From the NCBI RefSeq assembly GCF_040396155.1, contig NZ_JBEBOY010000002.1, positions 122,291 through 186,290 on the forward strand: a DNA stretch of 64,000 bases, written 5' to 3'. Under the pieces are notes generated by a model. That model saw only the letters and a list, made by a program, of their open reading frames with translations. It was not told the origin of the DNA and did no database searches. The position numbers and the translations under genes were made by a program. Shown in pieces: positions 53,486-62,235 of the stretch; position 1 is the first letter of the stretch, and the number at the start of each line of letters is the position of its first letter. The DNA comes from Tissierella praeacuta_A. GTDB lineage: Bacteria > Bacillota > Clostridia > Tissierellales > Tissierellaceae.

Positions 53486-54424
53486 TTGAGAGAAAAGATT
53501 GTAATTGCAATTGGCGGTAATGCAATAATATCTGAAGGACAAAAGGGAACAGCAGAGGAGCAGTATAGCAATATAAATAAAATGTGTCCATATATTGCAG
53601 ATTTAATCGAAGATGGATATAAAATTATATTAACTCATGGAAATGGACCACAAGTAGGAAATATACTTTTACAAAGTGAAGCTGCTAAGGATAAGATTCC
53701 TGTACTACCTATTGATGTATGTGTGGCTGAGACCCAAGGTGAACTAGGTTATATGATAAAACAATCCCTAGGAAATTTACTAAAAGAAAGAGGCATTAAA
53801 AAGGATGTTGTTTGTATACTATCACAGGTATTAGTTGATGAAAATGATTCAGCATTTAAGGAACCAACAAAACCAATAGGACCATTTTACAGTAAAGAGG
53901 AAGCAGAAGAAATTGCTGAGACTAAAAATTATATAATGGTAGAAGATAGTGGCAGAGGGTATAGAAGAGTAGTACCATCTCCACGACCTTTAGATATTAT
54001 TGAACAATCAGCAGTAAAGGTATTAGCAGACAGCGGAACTATAGTGATTACTGTAGGAGGCGGTGGTATCCCAGTTGCTAATGATAATGGAATGCTTAAG
54101 GGTGTAGAGGCTGTTATTGATAAGGACTATGCATCGTCTTTGTTAGCAAATCAAATAGATGCGGACTTCCTTGTGATTTTAACAGGAGTTCCACAGGTAG
54201 CAATAAACTTTGGGAAATCAAATCAACAACTTTTATCTGAAATATCTTTACAGGAAGCTAAAAAATATTATGAAGAAGGACAGTTCCCAAAGGGAAGTAT
54301 GGGACCAAAGATAGAGGCAGGGATAGAATATTTAGATAGAGGTGGAAAAAAGGTAATTATCACTTCTTTAGATCTTTTAAAGGAAGCAATAGAAGGAAAA
54401 GCAGGGACAATGATTATAAAATAG
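53486..54424 (+). CDS. arcC: Carbamate kinase
   Basis: Protein of about 312 residues. Amino-acid kinase motifs: IAIGGNAI, THGNGPQVGN and TVGGGGIPV. It forms ATP from carbamoyl phosphate and ADP, releasing ammonia and CO2, the last step of arginine, citrulline, agmatine or allantoin breakdown. AGGAGGTG selects the TTG at 53486 over an ATG at 53456. No arcA or arcB beside it, so the carbamoyl phosphate source is elsewhere. Confidence 0.93.
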   Translation: MREKIVIAIGGNAIISEGQKGTAEEQYSNINKMCPYIADLIEDGYKIILTHGNGPQVGNILLQSEAAKDKIPVLPIDVCVAETQGELGYMIKQSLGNLLKERGIKKDVVCILSQVLVDENDSAFKEPTKPIGPFYSKEEAEEIAETKNYIMVEDSGRGYRRVVPSPRPLDIIEQSAVKVLADSGTIVITVGGGGIPVANDNGMLKGVEAVIDKDYASSLLANQIDADFLVILTGVPQVAINFGKSNQQLLSEISLQEAKKYYEEGQFPKGSMGPKIEAGIEYLDRGGKKVIITSLDLLKEAIEGKAGTMIIK

Positions 54425-54430
54425 ATAGTA

Positions 54431-54472
54431 AAAACACCCTTGGATAAATAATAACTTATCCAAGGGTGTTTT
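54431..54472 (+). terminator. Terminator of arcC
   Basis: AAAACACCCTTGGATAA pairs with TTATCCAAGGGTGTTTT around ATAATAAC, a 17-pair stem. It may also work for the small minus-strand gene that converges on it. Confidence 0.88.
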
Positions 54473-54502
54473 GCTACTTGTTCCTTTAAAGTTCTGGAGA
54501 GT

Positions 54503-54637
54503 TTATGGATTATCTTTTTTTTCTTTTTCAGTAAAATAAGGGCAATCTTTTGTAGGAGTGTTGGATGGAGGAATAACCGATTTTAAAGAACATAAACCAT
54601 CATCTTCATATATACATTTTTCAGAACAAGGTATCAT
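54503..54637 (-). CDS. Small Cys-rich protein of 44 aa
   Basis: MIPCSEKCIYEDDGLCSL begins the product, which ends with DCPYFTEKEKK. Cys at residues 4, 8, 16 and 32 form a CX3C...C...CPYF pattern known from small uncharacterised clostridial proteins, probably zinc or iron-sulfur binding. AAGGGAGGG precedes the ATG. Convergent with arcC and close to its terminator. Function unknown. Confidence 0.7.
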   Translation of the reverse strand: MIPCSEKCIYEDDGLCSLKSVIPPSNTPTKDCPYFTEKEKKDNP

Positions 54638-54896
54638 CAAATATAAACCCTCCCTTAATATAATTGACAATGGAAAGTGGAAGAATAAAGTTAGTATAGA
54701 ATAGCAACTTATTATTTAATTACTTTATAAATATCTTAATTATTAATTATCCATTGCTTTAATTATTCTATCCAAAATAAGTTTAAATATTATTAAAAGA
54801 TATTTTAAAGTGTACCCAAAGTGTATAAAAAGTGTTATACATATGGTACAATATAATTGATTAAAATATAGAGGAAACACTTTAGGAGGTAGCAAA

Positions 54897-55892
54897 ATGG
54901 AAATAGGAAAATTACCTAATGACGTTCTAGAGAAAATAGTTTTATCAAATATAACGAATAAAAGAAAAGAAGTATTAGTCAGAGCAGCAGTAGGAGAAGA
55001 CAATGCTATAATTGACCTTGGAAATAATTTATGCGTAATGAGTACAGATCCTATTACAGGAGCAACTAAAGATATTGGAAGACTGGCAGTACATATTTCA
55101 TGCAATGATGTATCTACTAGTGGTGCAGAGCCTATAGGGATATTGATTACTATTTTGGCACCACCTGATACTACAGAAGAAGATATAGAAAATATAATGA
55201 AGGACGCAGGAGAAGTAGCAAAGGAGATAAATGTAGAAATAGTAGGAGGACATACAGAGATTACTGATGCAGTAAATAGAATCGTATTAAGTACAACGGT
55301 TATCGGAAAACAATCTAAAGAAAAACTTCCAGATTCGAGAAAGATAAATATAGGAGATAAGATATTAATTACTAAATATGCAGGAATAGAGGGAACATCC
55401 ATAATTGCAAAAGAGTTGGAAGATAAATTGATTGATAAACTAGGAAAAGATAAACTTCAAATAGCACAAAAAATGGATAGTATGATTAGTGTAGTTAAGG
55501 AAGGCATTATCTGCGGTAAAATTGGTGTAAGATATATGCATGATATTACTGAAGGAGGAGTTTTAGGAGCAGTTTGGGAAGCTGCTAAGGCTACTGGTAA
55601 AGGAGTAAAGATATTAGAAGAATTGATACCAGTTGAAGATGTAACTAGAGAAATTGCAGATATAACAAATATAGACTTATATAGATTAATATCTAGCGGT
55701 TCTATGTTAATTATTGCAGAAGAGGAAAAGGTTTCTATAATCAATAATGAATTGGAGAAAGCTGGGATTAAGAGTACAGTCATAGGAGAAATCATAGAAA
55801 AAGGCATTATATTAGAGAAAAATGGAGAAAATTATGATGTAAAACCACCGGAAGCTGATGAATTATATAAAGCATTATCCTTCCAAAACTAA
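54897..55892 (+). CDS. AIR synthase-like protein (HypE/selenophosphate synthetase superfamily)
   Basis: Protein of 331 residues. The PurM-like fold shows AAVGEDNAIIDLG, STDPITGA, and GHTEITDAVN, then a second domain with MHDITEGGVLGA. This superfamily includes HypE, SelD, ThiL and PurM. The sequence matches the HypE-like group without the C-terminal Cys of true HypE, ending in LYKALSFQN. Substrate unknown. AGGAGGT precedes the ATG. No hyp genes are nearby. Confidence 0.8.
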   Translation: MEIGKLPNDVLEKIVLSNITNKRKEVLVRAAVGEDNAIIDLGNNLCVMSTDPITGATKDIGRLAVHISCNDVSTSGAEPIGILITILAPPDTTEEDIENIMKDAGEVAKEINVEIVGGHTEITDAVNRIVLSTTVIGKQSKEKLPDSRKINIGDKILITKYAGIEGTSIIAKELEDKLIDKLGKDKLQIAQKMDSMISVVKEGIICGKIGVRYMHDITEGGVLGAVWEAAKATGKGVKILEELIPVEDVTREIADITNIDLYRLISSGSMLIIAEEEKVSIINNELEKAGIKSTVIGEIIEKGIILEKNGENYDVKPPEADELYKALSFQN

Positions 55893-55924
55893 TATTACAT
55901 TATGATTACAAAATTCGGAATTCG

Positions 55925-55954
55925 TTGACATAATAATTGACTAAATGATATAAC
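55925..55954 (+). promoter_or_regulatory. Promoter of the amidase gene
   Basis: TTGACA at 55925-55930, an 18-base spacer and TATAAC at 55949-55954. Confidence 0.65.
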
Positions 55955-56003
55955 TAAAATAGGCAGATTTTACTAAGGGTAGTAGGACATGGGAGGTAGA
56001 TAA

Positions 56004-58082
56004 ATGAAAAAATGGAAAGTAATGCTGTCACTATTTGTGGTATTATTCTTGTTTAGCCAAATAGGACATGCAGACAACAACAGAATTCAAGTAAGTATGA
56101 ATGGTACTAAGGTATCTGTAAAACCAGTGCCGATTATTATGGACGGACAAGCGATAAACACTGAATTTCCCTCCTTTGTTCATACTAATAGGACTTTAGT
56201 TCCTATTAGATTTGTAGCAGAAATCTATGGTGCTGAAGTAAAATGGGACCAAAAGACTCAGACTGCTACAGTAGTTTACAAGGACAAGGAAGGAATTTTC
56301 ACTATAAATAGTAATAAGGCTGTAATAAACGGTGAAAAGAAAACTTTGGATGAGTATGCCATTCCTAGATTAGCAACTTTAGGAAATAAAGGTACTAGAA
56401 CTATGGTTCCGTTAAGATTTGTCAATGAAGTATTTGGCTATGAAACTGGTTGGGATAGTGCTAAAAATGTACCATATATTAATTCTAAACAAGAAGATAA
56501 ACCAGAGATACCAGATAACGTAAGTGCTATAAAAGGCATTTCCATTGGAAAGGGAAGTACAGATAAGAACAAAATAGTTATAAACAGTAGTAAGAGTATT
56601 GTATATGAAACAATGTTTTTAGAAGATTTAAATAGTCTAGTTATAGACATTAAAGATTCTAAGCTCGATTTAGTCAATACTAAAGATACTCAAGGAAGTA
56701 TAAATGTAAATGATGATATTATCGAAAAAATTGAGTATTCACAGTTTTCCTCAAATCCTAATATTACTAGAGTAGTAATAAAATTAAAGAAAAAAATGGA
56801 GAATAATATTTCACTAACAAATGATGGAAAGGATATGGTTGTATCATTTGGAAATAATGTAAAATCCATTACAAAGGAAATAATTGATGGAAAGGAAGCT
56901 ATTGTAGTTCAAGGTACTTCTAAGATTAAGTCTAATATAATGAAACTTAAATCTCCAGAAAGGGTAGTAATAGATTTAATGGATTCTGTAATAGGAGATA
57001 ATGTTCAATATAGTTACGATTATGATTTGGGATTTATTAAAGGCGTTAGAGTTTCACAGTTTAGTAGTGATAGTAACTATAGTTCTATGGATCAAATTGT
57101 TAGAGTAGTATTAGATGTAAAAGAAGGAGTATCTGAGCCAGATGTAAAGATAGATTATGCTGATGACAAAATTATAATCTATCCTGAAAAATCTTTATGG
57201 GAAAATATTTCTTATACTCCAGAGGGTGCTGATAAGATTTTTACTATTAACAATCTTGTGGAAACAGAATATACTGTAGACTATGAATCTGAAAGTAAAT
57301 TAATAGAAATAACTATTCCAACAGATGATGTGGAATTAAATGAAGGCATTATGTCTATAAACGATGGACTAATAGATAAAGTTGAAGTAGTTAAAGATAA
57401 AAAAGACACAAAAGTTTATGTTAGACTTACACGAGATATAGAGTATATTTTACTCTCTAGAACATTTGACAGTAAAGTTTCTTTGTTAATAAGGAAAGGT
57501 GGTCAAAATGTTAAACCTTCAGGCAGACTAATTGTTATAGATGCTGGTCATGGTGGTAAGGACCCTGGAGCTACATCTGTCACTAAAAAAACAGAAAAAG
57601 AATTAAACCTTAGTATATCATTAAAGCTTAATGAGGCGTTGAAATCTTCAGGTTACAATACAATAATGACTAGAGATACAGATGAATTTATTGATTTGTA
57701 TGAAAGAGCTAGAATAGCAAATGATAATTATGCTGATGTGTTTGTAAGTATACACGGTAACTCTCATGACAATAAGTCTATAGCTGGAATTCAAGTATTA
57801 TATTGTCCGGCGACTAATTCAGATAAAAAAGGGGTAGACCAACATCCTTTTGCCAAGGTTATAATGGAAGAGTTATTAAAGGCAACAGGAGCAGTAGATA
57901 AAGGCATTGTTCAAAGACCAAATTTAGTGGTTCTTAGGGAAACAAAAATGCCAGCAGTTTTAGTAGAAACAGGATTTATATCCAATGCGGCAGAGGAAAA
58001 ACTTTTGTATACTGAACAATATCAGTATAAAATAGTTGATGCTATTGTAAAAGGAATAGAAAAGTATTTGGAAATGTATTAA
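56004..58082 (+). CDS. N-acetylmuramoyl-L-alanine amidase with stalk and AMIN domains
   Basis: Protein of 692 residues. A signal peptide (LFVVLFLFSQIGHA) is followed by a copper-amine-oxidase-N-like stalk (about 30-165, TLVPIRFVAEIYGAEV and TMVPLRFVNEVFGYETG). AMIN-like beta domains follow (about 180-500). The C-terminus is an Amidase_3 catalytic domain with zinc ligands in DAGHGGKD, EKELN and SIHGN, and the catalytic Glu in VETGFI. It cleaves the glycan-stem peptide bond of peptidoglycan outside the cell, in division or sporulation. AGG precedes the ATG. Confidence 0.9.
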   Translation: MKKWKVMLSLFVVLFLFSQIGHADNNRIQVSMNGTKVSVKPVPIIMDGQAINTEFPSFVHTNRTLVPIRFVAEIYGAEVKWDQKTQTATVVYKDKEGIFTINSNKAVINGEKKTLDEYAIPRLATLGNKGTRTMVPLRFVNEVFGYETGWDSAKNVPYINSKQEDKPEIPDNVSAIKGISIGKGSTDKNKIVINSSKSIVYETMFLEDLNSLVIDIKDSKLDLVNTKDTQGSINVNDDIIEKIEYSQFSSNPNITRVVIKLKKKMENNISLTNDGKDMVVSFGNNVKSITKEIIDGKEAIVVQGTSKIKSNIMKLKSPERVVIDLMDSVIGDNVQYSYDYDLGFIKGVRVSQFSSDSNYSSMDQIVRVVLDVKEGVSEPDVKIDYADDKIIIYPEKSLWENISYTPEGADKIFTINNLVETEYTVDYESESKLIEITIPTDDVELNEGIMSINDGLIDKVEVVKDKKDTKVYVRLTRDIEYILLSRTFDSKVSLLIRKGGQNVKPSGRLIVIDAGHGGKDPGATSVTKKTEKELNLSISLKLNEALKSSGYNTIMTRDTDEFIDLYERARIANDNYADVFVSIHGNSHDNKSIAGIQVLYCPATNSDKKGVDQHPFAKVIMEELLKATGAVDKGIVQRPNLVVLRETKMPAVLVETGFISNAAEEKLLYTEQYQYKIVDAIVKGIEKYLEMY

Positions 58083-58085
58083 TAT

Positions 58086-58116
58086 ATAAGCAAGGGAGAC
58101 CTTGCTTATTATATTT
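58086..58116 (+). terminator. Terminator of the amidase gene
   Basis: ATAAGCAAGG and CCTTGCTTAT around GAGA, then TATATTTT. Confidence 0.8.
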
Positions 58117-58131
58117 TAAGGAGGAAATGGT

Positions 58132-58653
58132 ATGGGCTTATTATTTGGATATTTTTTTATTTTCTTTGCAAGGGTAATGGATGTATCTTTGGCTACTATT
58201 AGGACACTAATGGTTGTACAAGGAAGAAAGCTTCAAGCAGCATTAATTGGATTTTTTGAGGTAAGTATTTATGTAACAGCATTAAGTAAAGTAGTGAGCA
58301 GTTTAGACAATCCCTTAAATCTTTTATCTTATGCACTAGGTTTTGCCTGCGGAAATTATTTGGGAATTACAATAGAAAATAAGATTGCATTAGGAAATTT
58401 AGCAACTCAAATCATTTTAAAAACATCTGATAATAAGGAATTAATTCAAATTCTTAGAGAAAAAGGGTTTGGTGTAACTGTTATAATAGGTCAAGGATTA
58501 GAAGGCAGTAAGGAAATATTAAATGTAGCAATAAATCGTAAAGACTTACCTAATTTAAAGAAAATAGTATATGAATATGATAAAAATGCGTTTATTACAG
58601 TAAACAATATTAATCCAATTAGTGGTGGGTATTTTGCATCTAACAAAAAGTAA
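58132..58653 (+). CDS. DUF2179/UPF0316 family membrane protein
   Basis: Protein of 173 residues. Three membrane segments at about 2-20, 36-52 and 62-82 with RVMDVSLATIRTLMVVQGRK, then a cytoplasmic DUF2179 domain (REKGFGVTVIIGQGLEGSKE). YebE/YitT-related proteins share this domain with ligand-binding roles. AGGAGGAA precedes the ATG. Function unknown. Confidence 0.85.
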   Translation: MGLLFGYFFIFFARVMDVSLATIRTLMVVQGRKLQAALIGFFEVSIYVTALSKVVSSLDNPLNLLSYALGFACGNYLGITIENKIALGNLATQIILKTSDNKELIQILREKGFGVTVIIGQGLEGSKEILNVAINRKDLPNLKKIVYEYDKNAFITVNNINPISGGYFASNKK

Positions 58654-58722
58654 AAGATAAATTAATCATAGTCTGACAACTCTTCTAATATAATGTAATA
58701 GTATAATTTAGGAGGGTTGATG

Positions 58723-59712
58723 ATGGTGAACAGGAGAATAATATTATTTGGACTAATAATAGTCTTAGGTCTAACGGTACTAGGTATTGGGAAAAACCTT
58801 ATTAATGATAGGTTATCAGCTAAGGATAATGACATAGAAATAATTAGTTCTGATCAAAAAGATGTAGAGGTAACTGAAGAAGAAGGAATGAGAAAGACGG
58901 TCATGTATTTTAAAGATAAGGATGGCTACCTAGTTCCTGTAATGAGAAAAATTCCTTGGGAGGAAGGAATTGCAAAAGTAACACTTAACAACATGATTGA
59001 TAGTCCTCAACTTAGAGAAACCCTAAACCCTACTGGACTATTGCCTGTAATTCCAGCAGGTACAGAGGTATTAGGAATCTCTATAAATGATGAAACTGGT
59101 GTATGTAAGGTAGATTTTTCTGAGAAAGTTTTAGAAAATCAATCAGAAAAGGAAGAAGAAAATTTTATAAAGGGAGTAGTATATACTCTAACAGAGTTCC
59201 CAGCTATTAAAGAAGTACAAATTTTAGTTGGGGGAAAGGAATTGCCTTCTTTAAAATATGGGGCAGATGTTAGCAAACCTTTGGCAAGGGAAAATATTAA
59301 TTTAGTTGGCAAATTGGAAGATGGTCGTTCTAAAGTGGTTGTTTATTATAAGGGAATGAATGAAGAAGAATTTGAATATTTTATACCAGTTACTATACCT
59401 ACTTTAGCACCAGTGGCAAATGTATATTCTGCTTTAGATCTTTTATTTGAAGGACCGCCACAAGATGTAGGATTATTTTCAGATATTCCAAGGGGCATTA
59501 TGCTTCAAGGGGTAGAAGTAAAAGATGGTACTGCATATGTAGATATATCCTATGATAGTTACTCAGACTCATCTGAAGATGGAATGTTTAGTGACATAGT
59601 AAAAAATATAGGTCTAACATTGAGTCAATTTAATGAAATTGATAATGTTGAATTACTTATAGATGGGGAAACAATAAATACTACGATTCCAGTTTTTGCT
59701 AATGAATATTAA
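58723..59712 (+). CDS. GerMN domain protein
   Basis: About 329 residues. One N-terminal membrane helix (IILFGLIIVLGLTVLGIG) followed by two GerMN-like repeats, seen as VCKVDFSEKVLENQS with VVYTLTEFPAIKEVQILV and as TAYVDISYDSYSDS with GLTLSQFNEIDNVELLI. In B. subtilis GerM supports spore cortex formation and germination. Starts at one of TTG 58717, ATG 58720 or ATG 58723; GGAGGG at 58711-58716 favours 58723. Extracytoplasmic. Near the cell-wall amidase, consistent with envelope work. Confidence 0.85.
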   Translation: MVNRRIILFGLIIVLGLTVLGIGKNLINDRLSAKDNDIEIISSDQKDVEVTEEEGMRKTVMYFKDKDGYLVPVMRKIPWEEGIAKVTLNNMIDSPQLRETLNPTGLLPVIPAGTEVLGISINDETGVCKVDFSEKVLENQSEKEEENFIKGVVYTLTEFPAIKEVQILVGGKELPSLKYGADVSKPLARENINLVGKLEDGRSKVVVYYKGMNEEEFEYFIPVTIPTLAPVANVYSALDLLFEGPPQDVGLFSDIPRGIMLQGVEVKDGTAYVDISYDSYSDSSEDGMFSDIVKNIGLTLSQFNEIDNVELLIDGETINTTIPVFANEY

Positions 59713-59743
59713 TAGGATAATAATTGCTAATAAAGGAATTGGG

Positions 59744-59768
59744 AAGCGAGCTATGCTCGCTTTTTCTT
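59744..59768 (+). terminator. Terminator of the GerMN gene
   Basis: AAGCGAGC and GCTCGCTT around TAT, followed by TTTC and TTTTTC. It is convergent with the DUF4491 gene. Confidence 0.88.
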
Positions 59769-59821
59769 TTTCATAGAGAAATAGAATGGAGAAATATAGG
59801 ACAAGTTTTTTGAAATAGATA

Positions 59822-60136
59822 TTATTGATTTTCACTTGAACTAGTAGATTTTGATTGATTCTCAGGTTTTTTAGGATACCATCCTTTACTTACACGAACT
59901 TCCTGCTCAAATAATTCCTTAATACTCCAAAATAAAGTAAATCCTAAAACAGCCATTAATGAAGAAATGGCAATATTAGATATAAACATTGCAGTTAAAT
60001 TGCATATGATACCTAAAATCAAAAATACTGGCCATGCTTTTTTTCCAAAATGATATTCTGTTTTTATAACAATAGGGTGAAATACACCAATAATAATAAA
60101 TGCTCCAATGCCGACTAAGATTCCACTTATGTTCAT
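59822..60136 (-). CDS. DUF4491 family membrane protein
   Basis: Protein of 104 residues with three membrane segments and the DUF4491 signature GIGAFIIIGVFHPIVIKTEY, and a Ser-rich tail. AGGAGGG precedes the ATG on the minus strand. Function unknown, common in anaerobic Firmicutes. Confidence 0.82.
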   Translation of the reverse strand: MNISGILVGIGAFIIIGVFHPIVIKTEYHFGKKAWPVFLILGIICNLTAMFISNIAISSLMAVLGFTLFWSIKELFEQEVRVSKGWYPKKPENQSKSTSSSENQ

Positions 60137-60283
60137 TTAAATTCCCTCCTATAGAATAATATTTATCAGACAAATGTAAAAAAGTCAACAGTTTATATTC
60201 TCATTTTTATAGATAAAAGTATTTTTATTTGGTAAAATATAATAGCATAATAGATACTAAAATAAAGGAGTATATAACTAGAC

Positions 60284-60895
60284 ATGAGAAAAAGAAAACT
60301 TGTATTATCTACTAGTAATGAACATAAAGTAGAGGAAATAAAAAATATCCTTGAGGATTTATCAATAGAAGTTGTTTCAAAGAAAGATGTAGGTTTAGGA
60401 GATTTAGATGTAATAGAAGACGGAGAGACATTGGAGGAAAATAGCTTTAAAAAGGCAAAGGCACTCTCAGAAAGAGTAGATTATATGGTTTTAGCAGATG
60501 ATACTGGTTTGTTTGTAGATGCACTAAATGGAGAGCCTGGAGTTTATTCTGCCAGATATGCAGGAGAAGAAGGAAACGATGAGAAAAACAACAATAAACT
60601 TTTACAGAAATTAGGAAACAAGTCTTTAGGTGATAGAAATGCTAAATTTGAAACAGTAATAGTATTAATAACTGAGAATAAAGAGAAGATAGTAGTATCA
60701 GGTGAATGTAAAGGAAAAATAGGATTTGAACCAAAAGGGAATAATGGATTTGGATATGATTCTTTATTTATTCCAAAAGGATATGATAAGTCATTTGGAG
60801 AATTAGGAGAAGAAACAAAAAATGAAATAAGCCATAGAGCAAAAGCATTAGAAAATTTGAAAGAAGAATTAAAGAATATGTTAGAGGTTGATTAA
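60284..60895 (+). CDS. rdgB: XTP/dITP diphosphatase RdgB (HAM1)
   Basis: Protein of 203 residues. LVLSTSNEHKVEEIKNIL, ADDTGLFVDALNGEPGVYSA, and FGYDSLFIPKG with FGELGEETKNEISHRAKAL define the family. It removes ITP, dITP and XTP from the nucleotide pool. The GGAG is 13 bases from the ATG, rather distant. It is followed directly by the phosphodiesterase gene. Confidence 0.92.
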   Translation: MRKRKLVLSTSNEHKVEEIKNILEDLSIEVVSKKDVGLGDLDVIEDGETLEENSFKKAKALSERVDYMVLADDTGLFVDALNGEPGVYSARYAGEEGNDEKNNNKLLQKLGNKSLGDRNAKFETVIVLITENKEKIVVSGECKGKIGFEPKGNNGFGYDSLFIPKGYDKSFGELGEETKNEISHRAKALENLKEELKNMLEVD

Positions 60896-60896
60896 T

Positions 60897-61379
60897 ATGA
60901 GAATAGCAGTAGTTAGTGATACCCATGGAGATAACAAAGCTATTATAGAAAAGCTGTCAGAAATAAAAAAACCAGATATTTTATGTCATCTTGGAGACTA
61001 TGTAACTGACGCCGTTAAAATATCTAAGGCAATAGGAGTCAAAGCTATAATAGTAAGGGGTAATGGAGATTATCTTCATAGTGAATATAAAGAGGATGAA
61101 ATAATTGATATTAGAGGAAAGAAAATTCTTTTAACCCATGGACATAAATATAATGTGCAAAATGGAATGACCAATCTGTATTATAAAGGATTGGAATTAG
61201 GTGTGGATATGGTGTTGTTTGGACATATACATATACCTATTATAGAGAAAATAGGAGATATGATTATAATGAATCCTGGAAGTCCATCTTTGCCGAGAAA
61301 TGCTGAAAAAACAAGGACTTTCGGTATGGTAGAAATTGAAGAGACAATAAAAACTAAAATAATTCAAATAAATTCATAA
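60897..61379 (+). CDS. YfcE-type metallophosphoesterase
   Basis: About 160 residues with phosphoesterase motifs: SDTHGD (I), LGDYV (II), RGNGD (III), LTHGHKY (IV) and FGHIH (V). GAGG inside the rdgB end favours the ATG at 60897 over the TTG at 60888. Predicted to hydrolyse phosphodiesters with manganese. In Firmicutes it often follows rdgB, as here. Confidence 0.9.
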   Translation: MRIAVVSDTHGDNKAIIEKLSEIKKPDILCHLGDYVTDAVKISKAIGVKAIIVRGNGDYLHSEYKEDEIIDIRGKKILLTHGHKYNVQNGMTNLYYKGLELGVDMVLFGHIHIPIIEKIGDMIIMNPGSPSLPRNAEKTRTFGMVEIEETIKTKIIQINS

Positions 61380-61386
61380 TATGCTA

Positions 61387-61415
61387 TTGACATTGTATTT
61401 AGAACCTGATATAAT
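61387..61415 (+). promoter_or_regulatory. Promoter of the tRNA cluster
   Basis: TTGACA at 61387-61392, 17-base spacer, TATAAT at 61410-61415: a full consensus promoter, about 57 bases before the first tRNA. Confidence 0.88.
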
Positions 61416-61471
61416 TTTAAATTGTTAGCGAATGGAGTTATTTTAAAAGGCATCACTGAGTAGCGAACTAT

Positions 61472-61545
61472 GCGGGTATAGCTCAGTGGTAGAGCGCTGG
61501 CTTCCCAAGCCAGTTGCGAGGGTTCGATCCCCTTTACCCGCTCCA
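61472..61545 (+). tRNA. tRNA-Gly (CCC)
   Basis: Acceptor GCGGGTA with TACCCGC, discriminator T and encoded CCA. Anticodon stem CTGGC/GCCAG around TTCCCAA, anticodon CCC reading GGG. Confidence 0.95.
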
Positions 61546-61556
61546 AATGTGAGCTT

Positions 61557-61633
61557 GCACCTATAGCTCAGTAGGATAGAGCAACGGACTTCTAATCCGT
61601 GTGCCGGGGGTTCGAATCCTCCTAGGTGCGCCA
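61557..61633 (+). tRNA. tRNA-Arg (TCT)
   Basis: Acceptor GCACCTA with TAGGTGC, discriminator G, encoded CCA. Anticodon loop CTTCTAA, anticodon TCT reading AGA. Confidence 0.95.
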
Positions 61634-61650
61634 AAAAAAGTTTTAAATAT

Positions 61651-61728
61651 GGTGGGTGTGGCCTAGTTGGTTATGGCGCCAGATTGTGGCTCTGGAGGTC
61701 GTGGGTTCGAATCCCATCATCCACCCCA
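61651..61728 (+). tRNA. tRNA-His (GTG)
   Basis: Acceptor GTGGGTG with CATCCAC, preceded by the extra G(-1) opposite C73, encoded CCA. Anticodon loop TTGTGGC, anticodon GTG. Confidence 0.95.
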
Positions 61729-61762
61729 TATGCATCATCTGTTAACAAATAAAATTATATAT

Positions 61763-61838
61763 GATCCATTAGCTCAGTCGGCAGAGCACCTGACTTTTAA
61801 TCAGGGTGTCCCGCGTTCGAGTCGCGGATGGATCACCA
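61763..61838 (+). tRNA. tRNA-Lys (TTT)
   Basis: Acceptor GATCCAT with ATGGATC, encoded CCA. Anticodon loop CTTTTAA, anticodon TTT. Confidence 0.95.
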
Positions 61839-61859
61839 TTAATGCCTTATTAGGCATAT

Positions 61860-61943
61860 GCGGGAGTGGCGGAATTGGCAGACGCGCTAGACTTAGGATC
61901 TAGTGTCATTGACGTGGGGGTTCAAGTCCTCTTTCCCGCACCA
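61860..61943 (+). tRNA. tRNA-Leu (TAG)
   Basis: Long variable arm (class II). Acceptor GCGGGAG with TTCCCGC, encoded CCA. Anticodon stem CTAGA/TCTAG around CTTAGGA, anticodon TAG. Confidence 0.95.
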
Positions 61944-61950
61944 TACATAG

Positions 61951-61974
61951 AATTGGCATTAGCCAATTTTTTTT
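61951..61974 (+). terminator. Terminator inside the tRNA cluster
   Basis: AATTGGC and GCCAATT around ATTA, then seven or more Ts. It separates tRNA-Leu from the last tRNA. Confidence 0.82.
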
Positions 61975-61991
61975 ATATATAATATTAATAT

Positions 61992-62067
61992 GCACCAGTA
62001 GCTCAATGGATAGAGCACTTGACTTCGGATCAAGGTGTTGGGGGTTCGAGTCCTCTCTGGTGTGCCA
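61992..62067 (+). tRNA. tRNA-Arg (TCG)
   Basis: Acceptor GCACCAG with CTGGTGT, discriminator G, encoded CCA. Anticodon stem CTTGA/TCAAG around CTTCGGA, anticodon TCG reading CGA. Confidence 0.93.
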
Positions 62068-62104
62068 ACAATAGCCTTACAATTTTTGTATGTAAGGCTA
62101 TTGT
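62068..62104 (+). terminator. Hairpin after the last tRNA
   Basis: ACAATAGCCTTACA pairs with TGTAAGGCTATTGT (14 pairs) around ATTTTTGTA. The following T-tract is weak (TCTGG), so it may be a processing or attenuating hairpin. Confidence 0.65.
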
Positions 62105-62235
62105 TCTGGTAATCCGTGTATAGAAATAATTAGCATTGAATTTGTAAAAATTTATTGATAAAATTATTACAAATTGGTATCTTGTAATTTATCTTAAAGC
62201 ATGAAAATTGTTAATTATTAATTGGAGGTAAACTA

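Noticed and set aside
61443..61903. Open frames on both strands across the tRNA cluster
   Set aside because: They overlap tRNA genes; translated tRNA sequence is a common false call.
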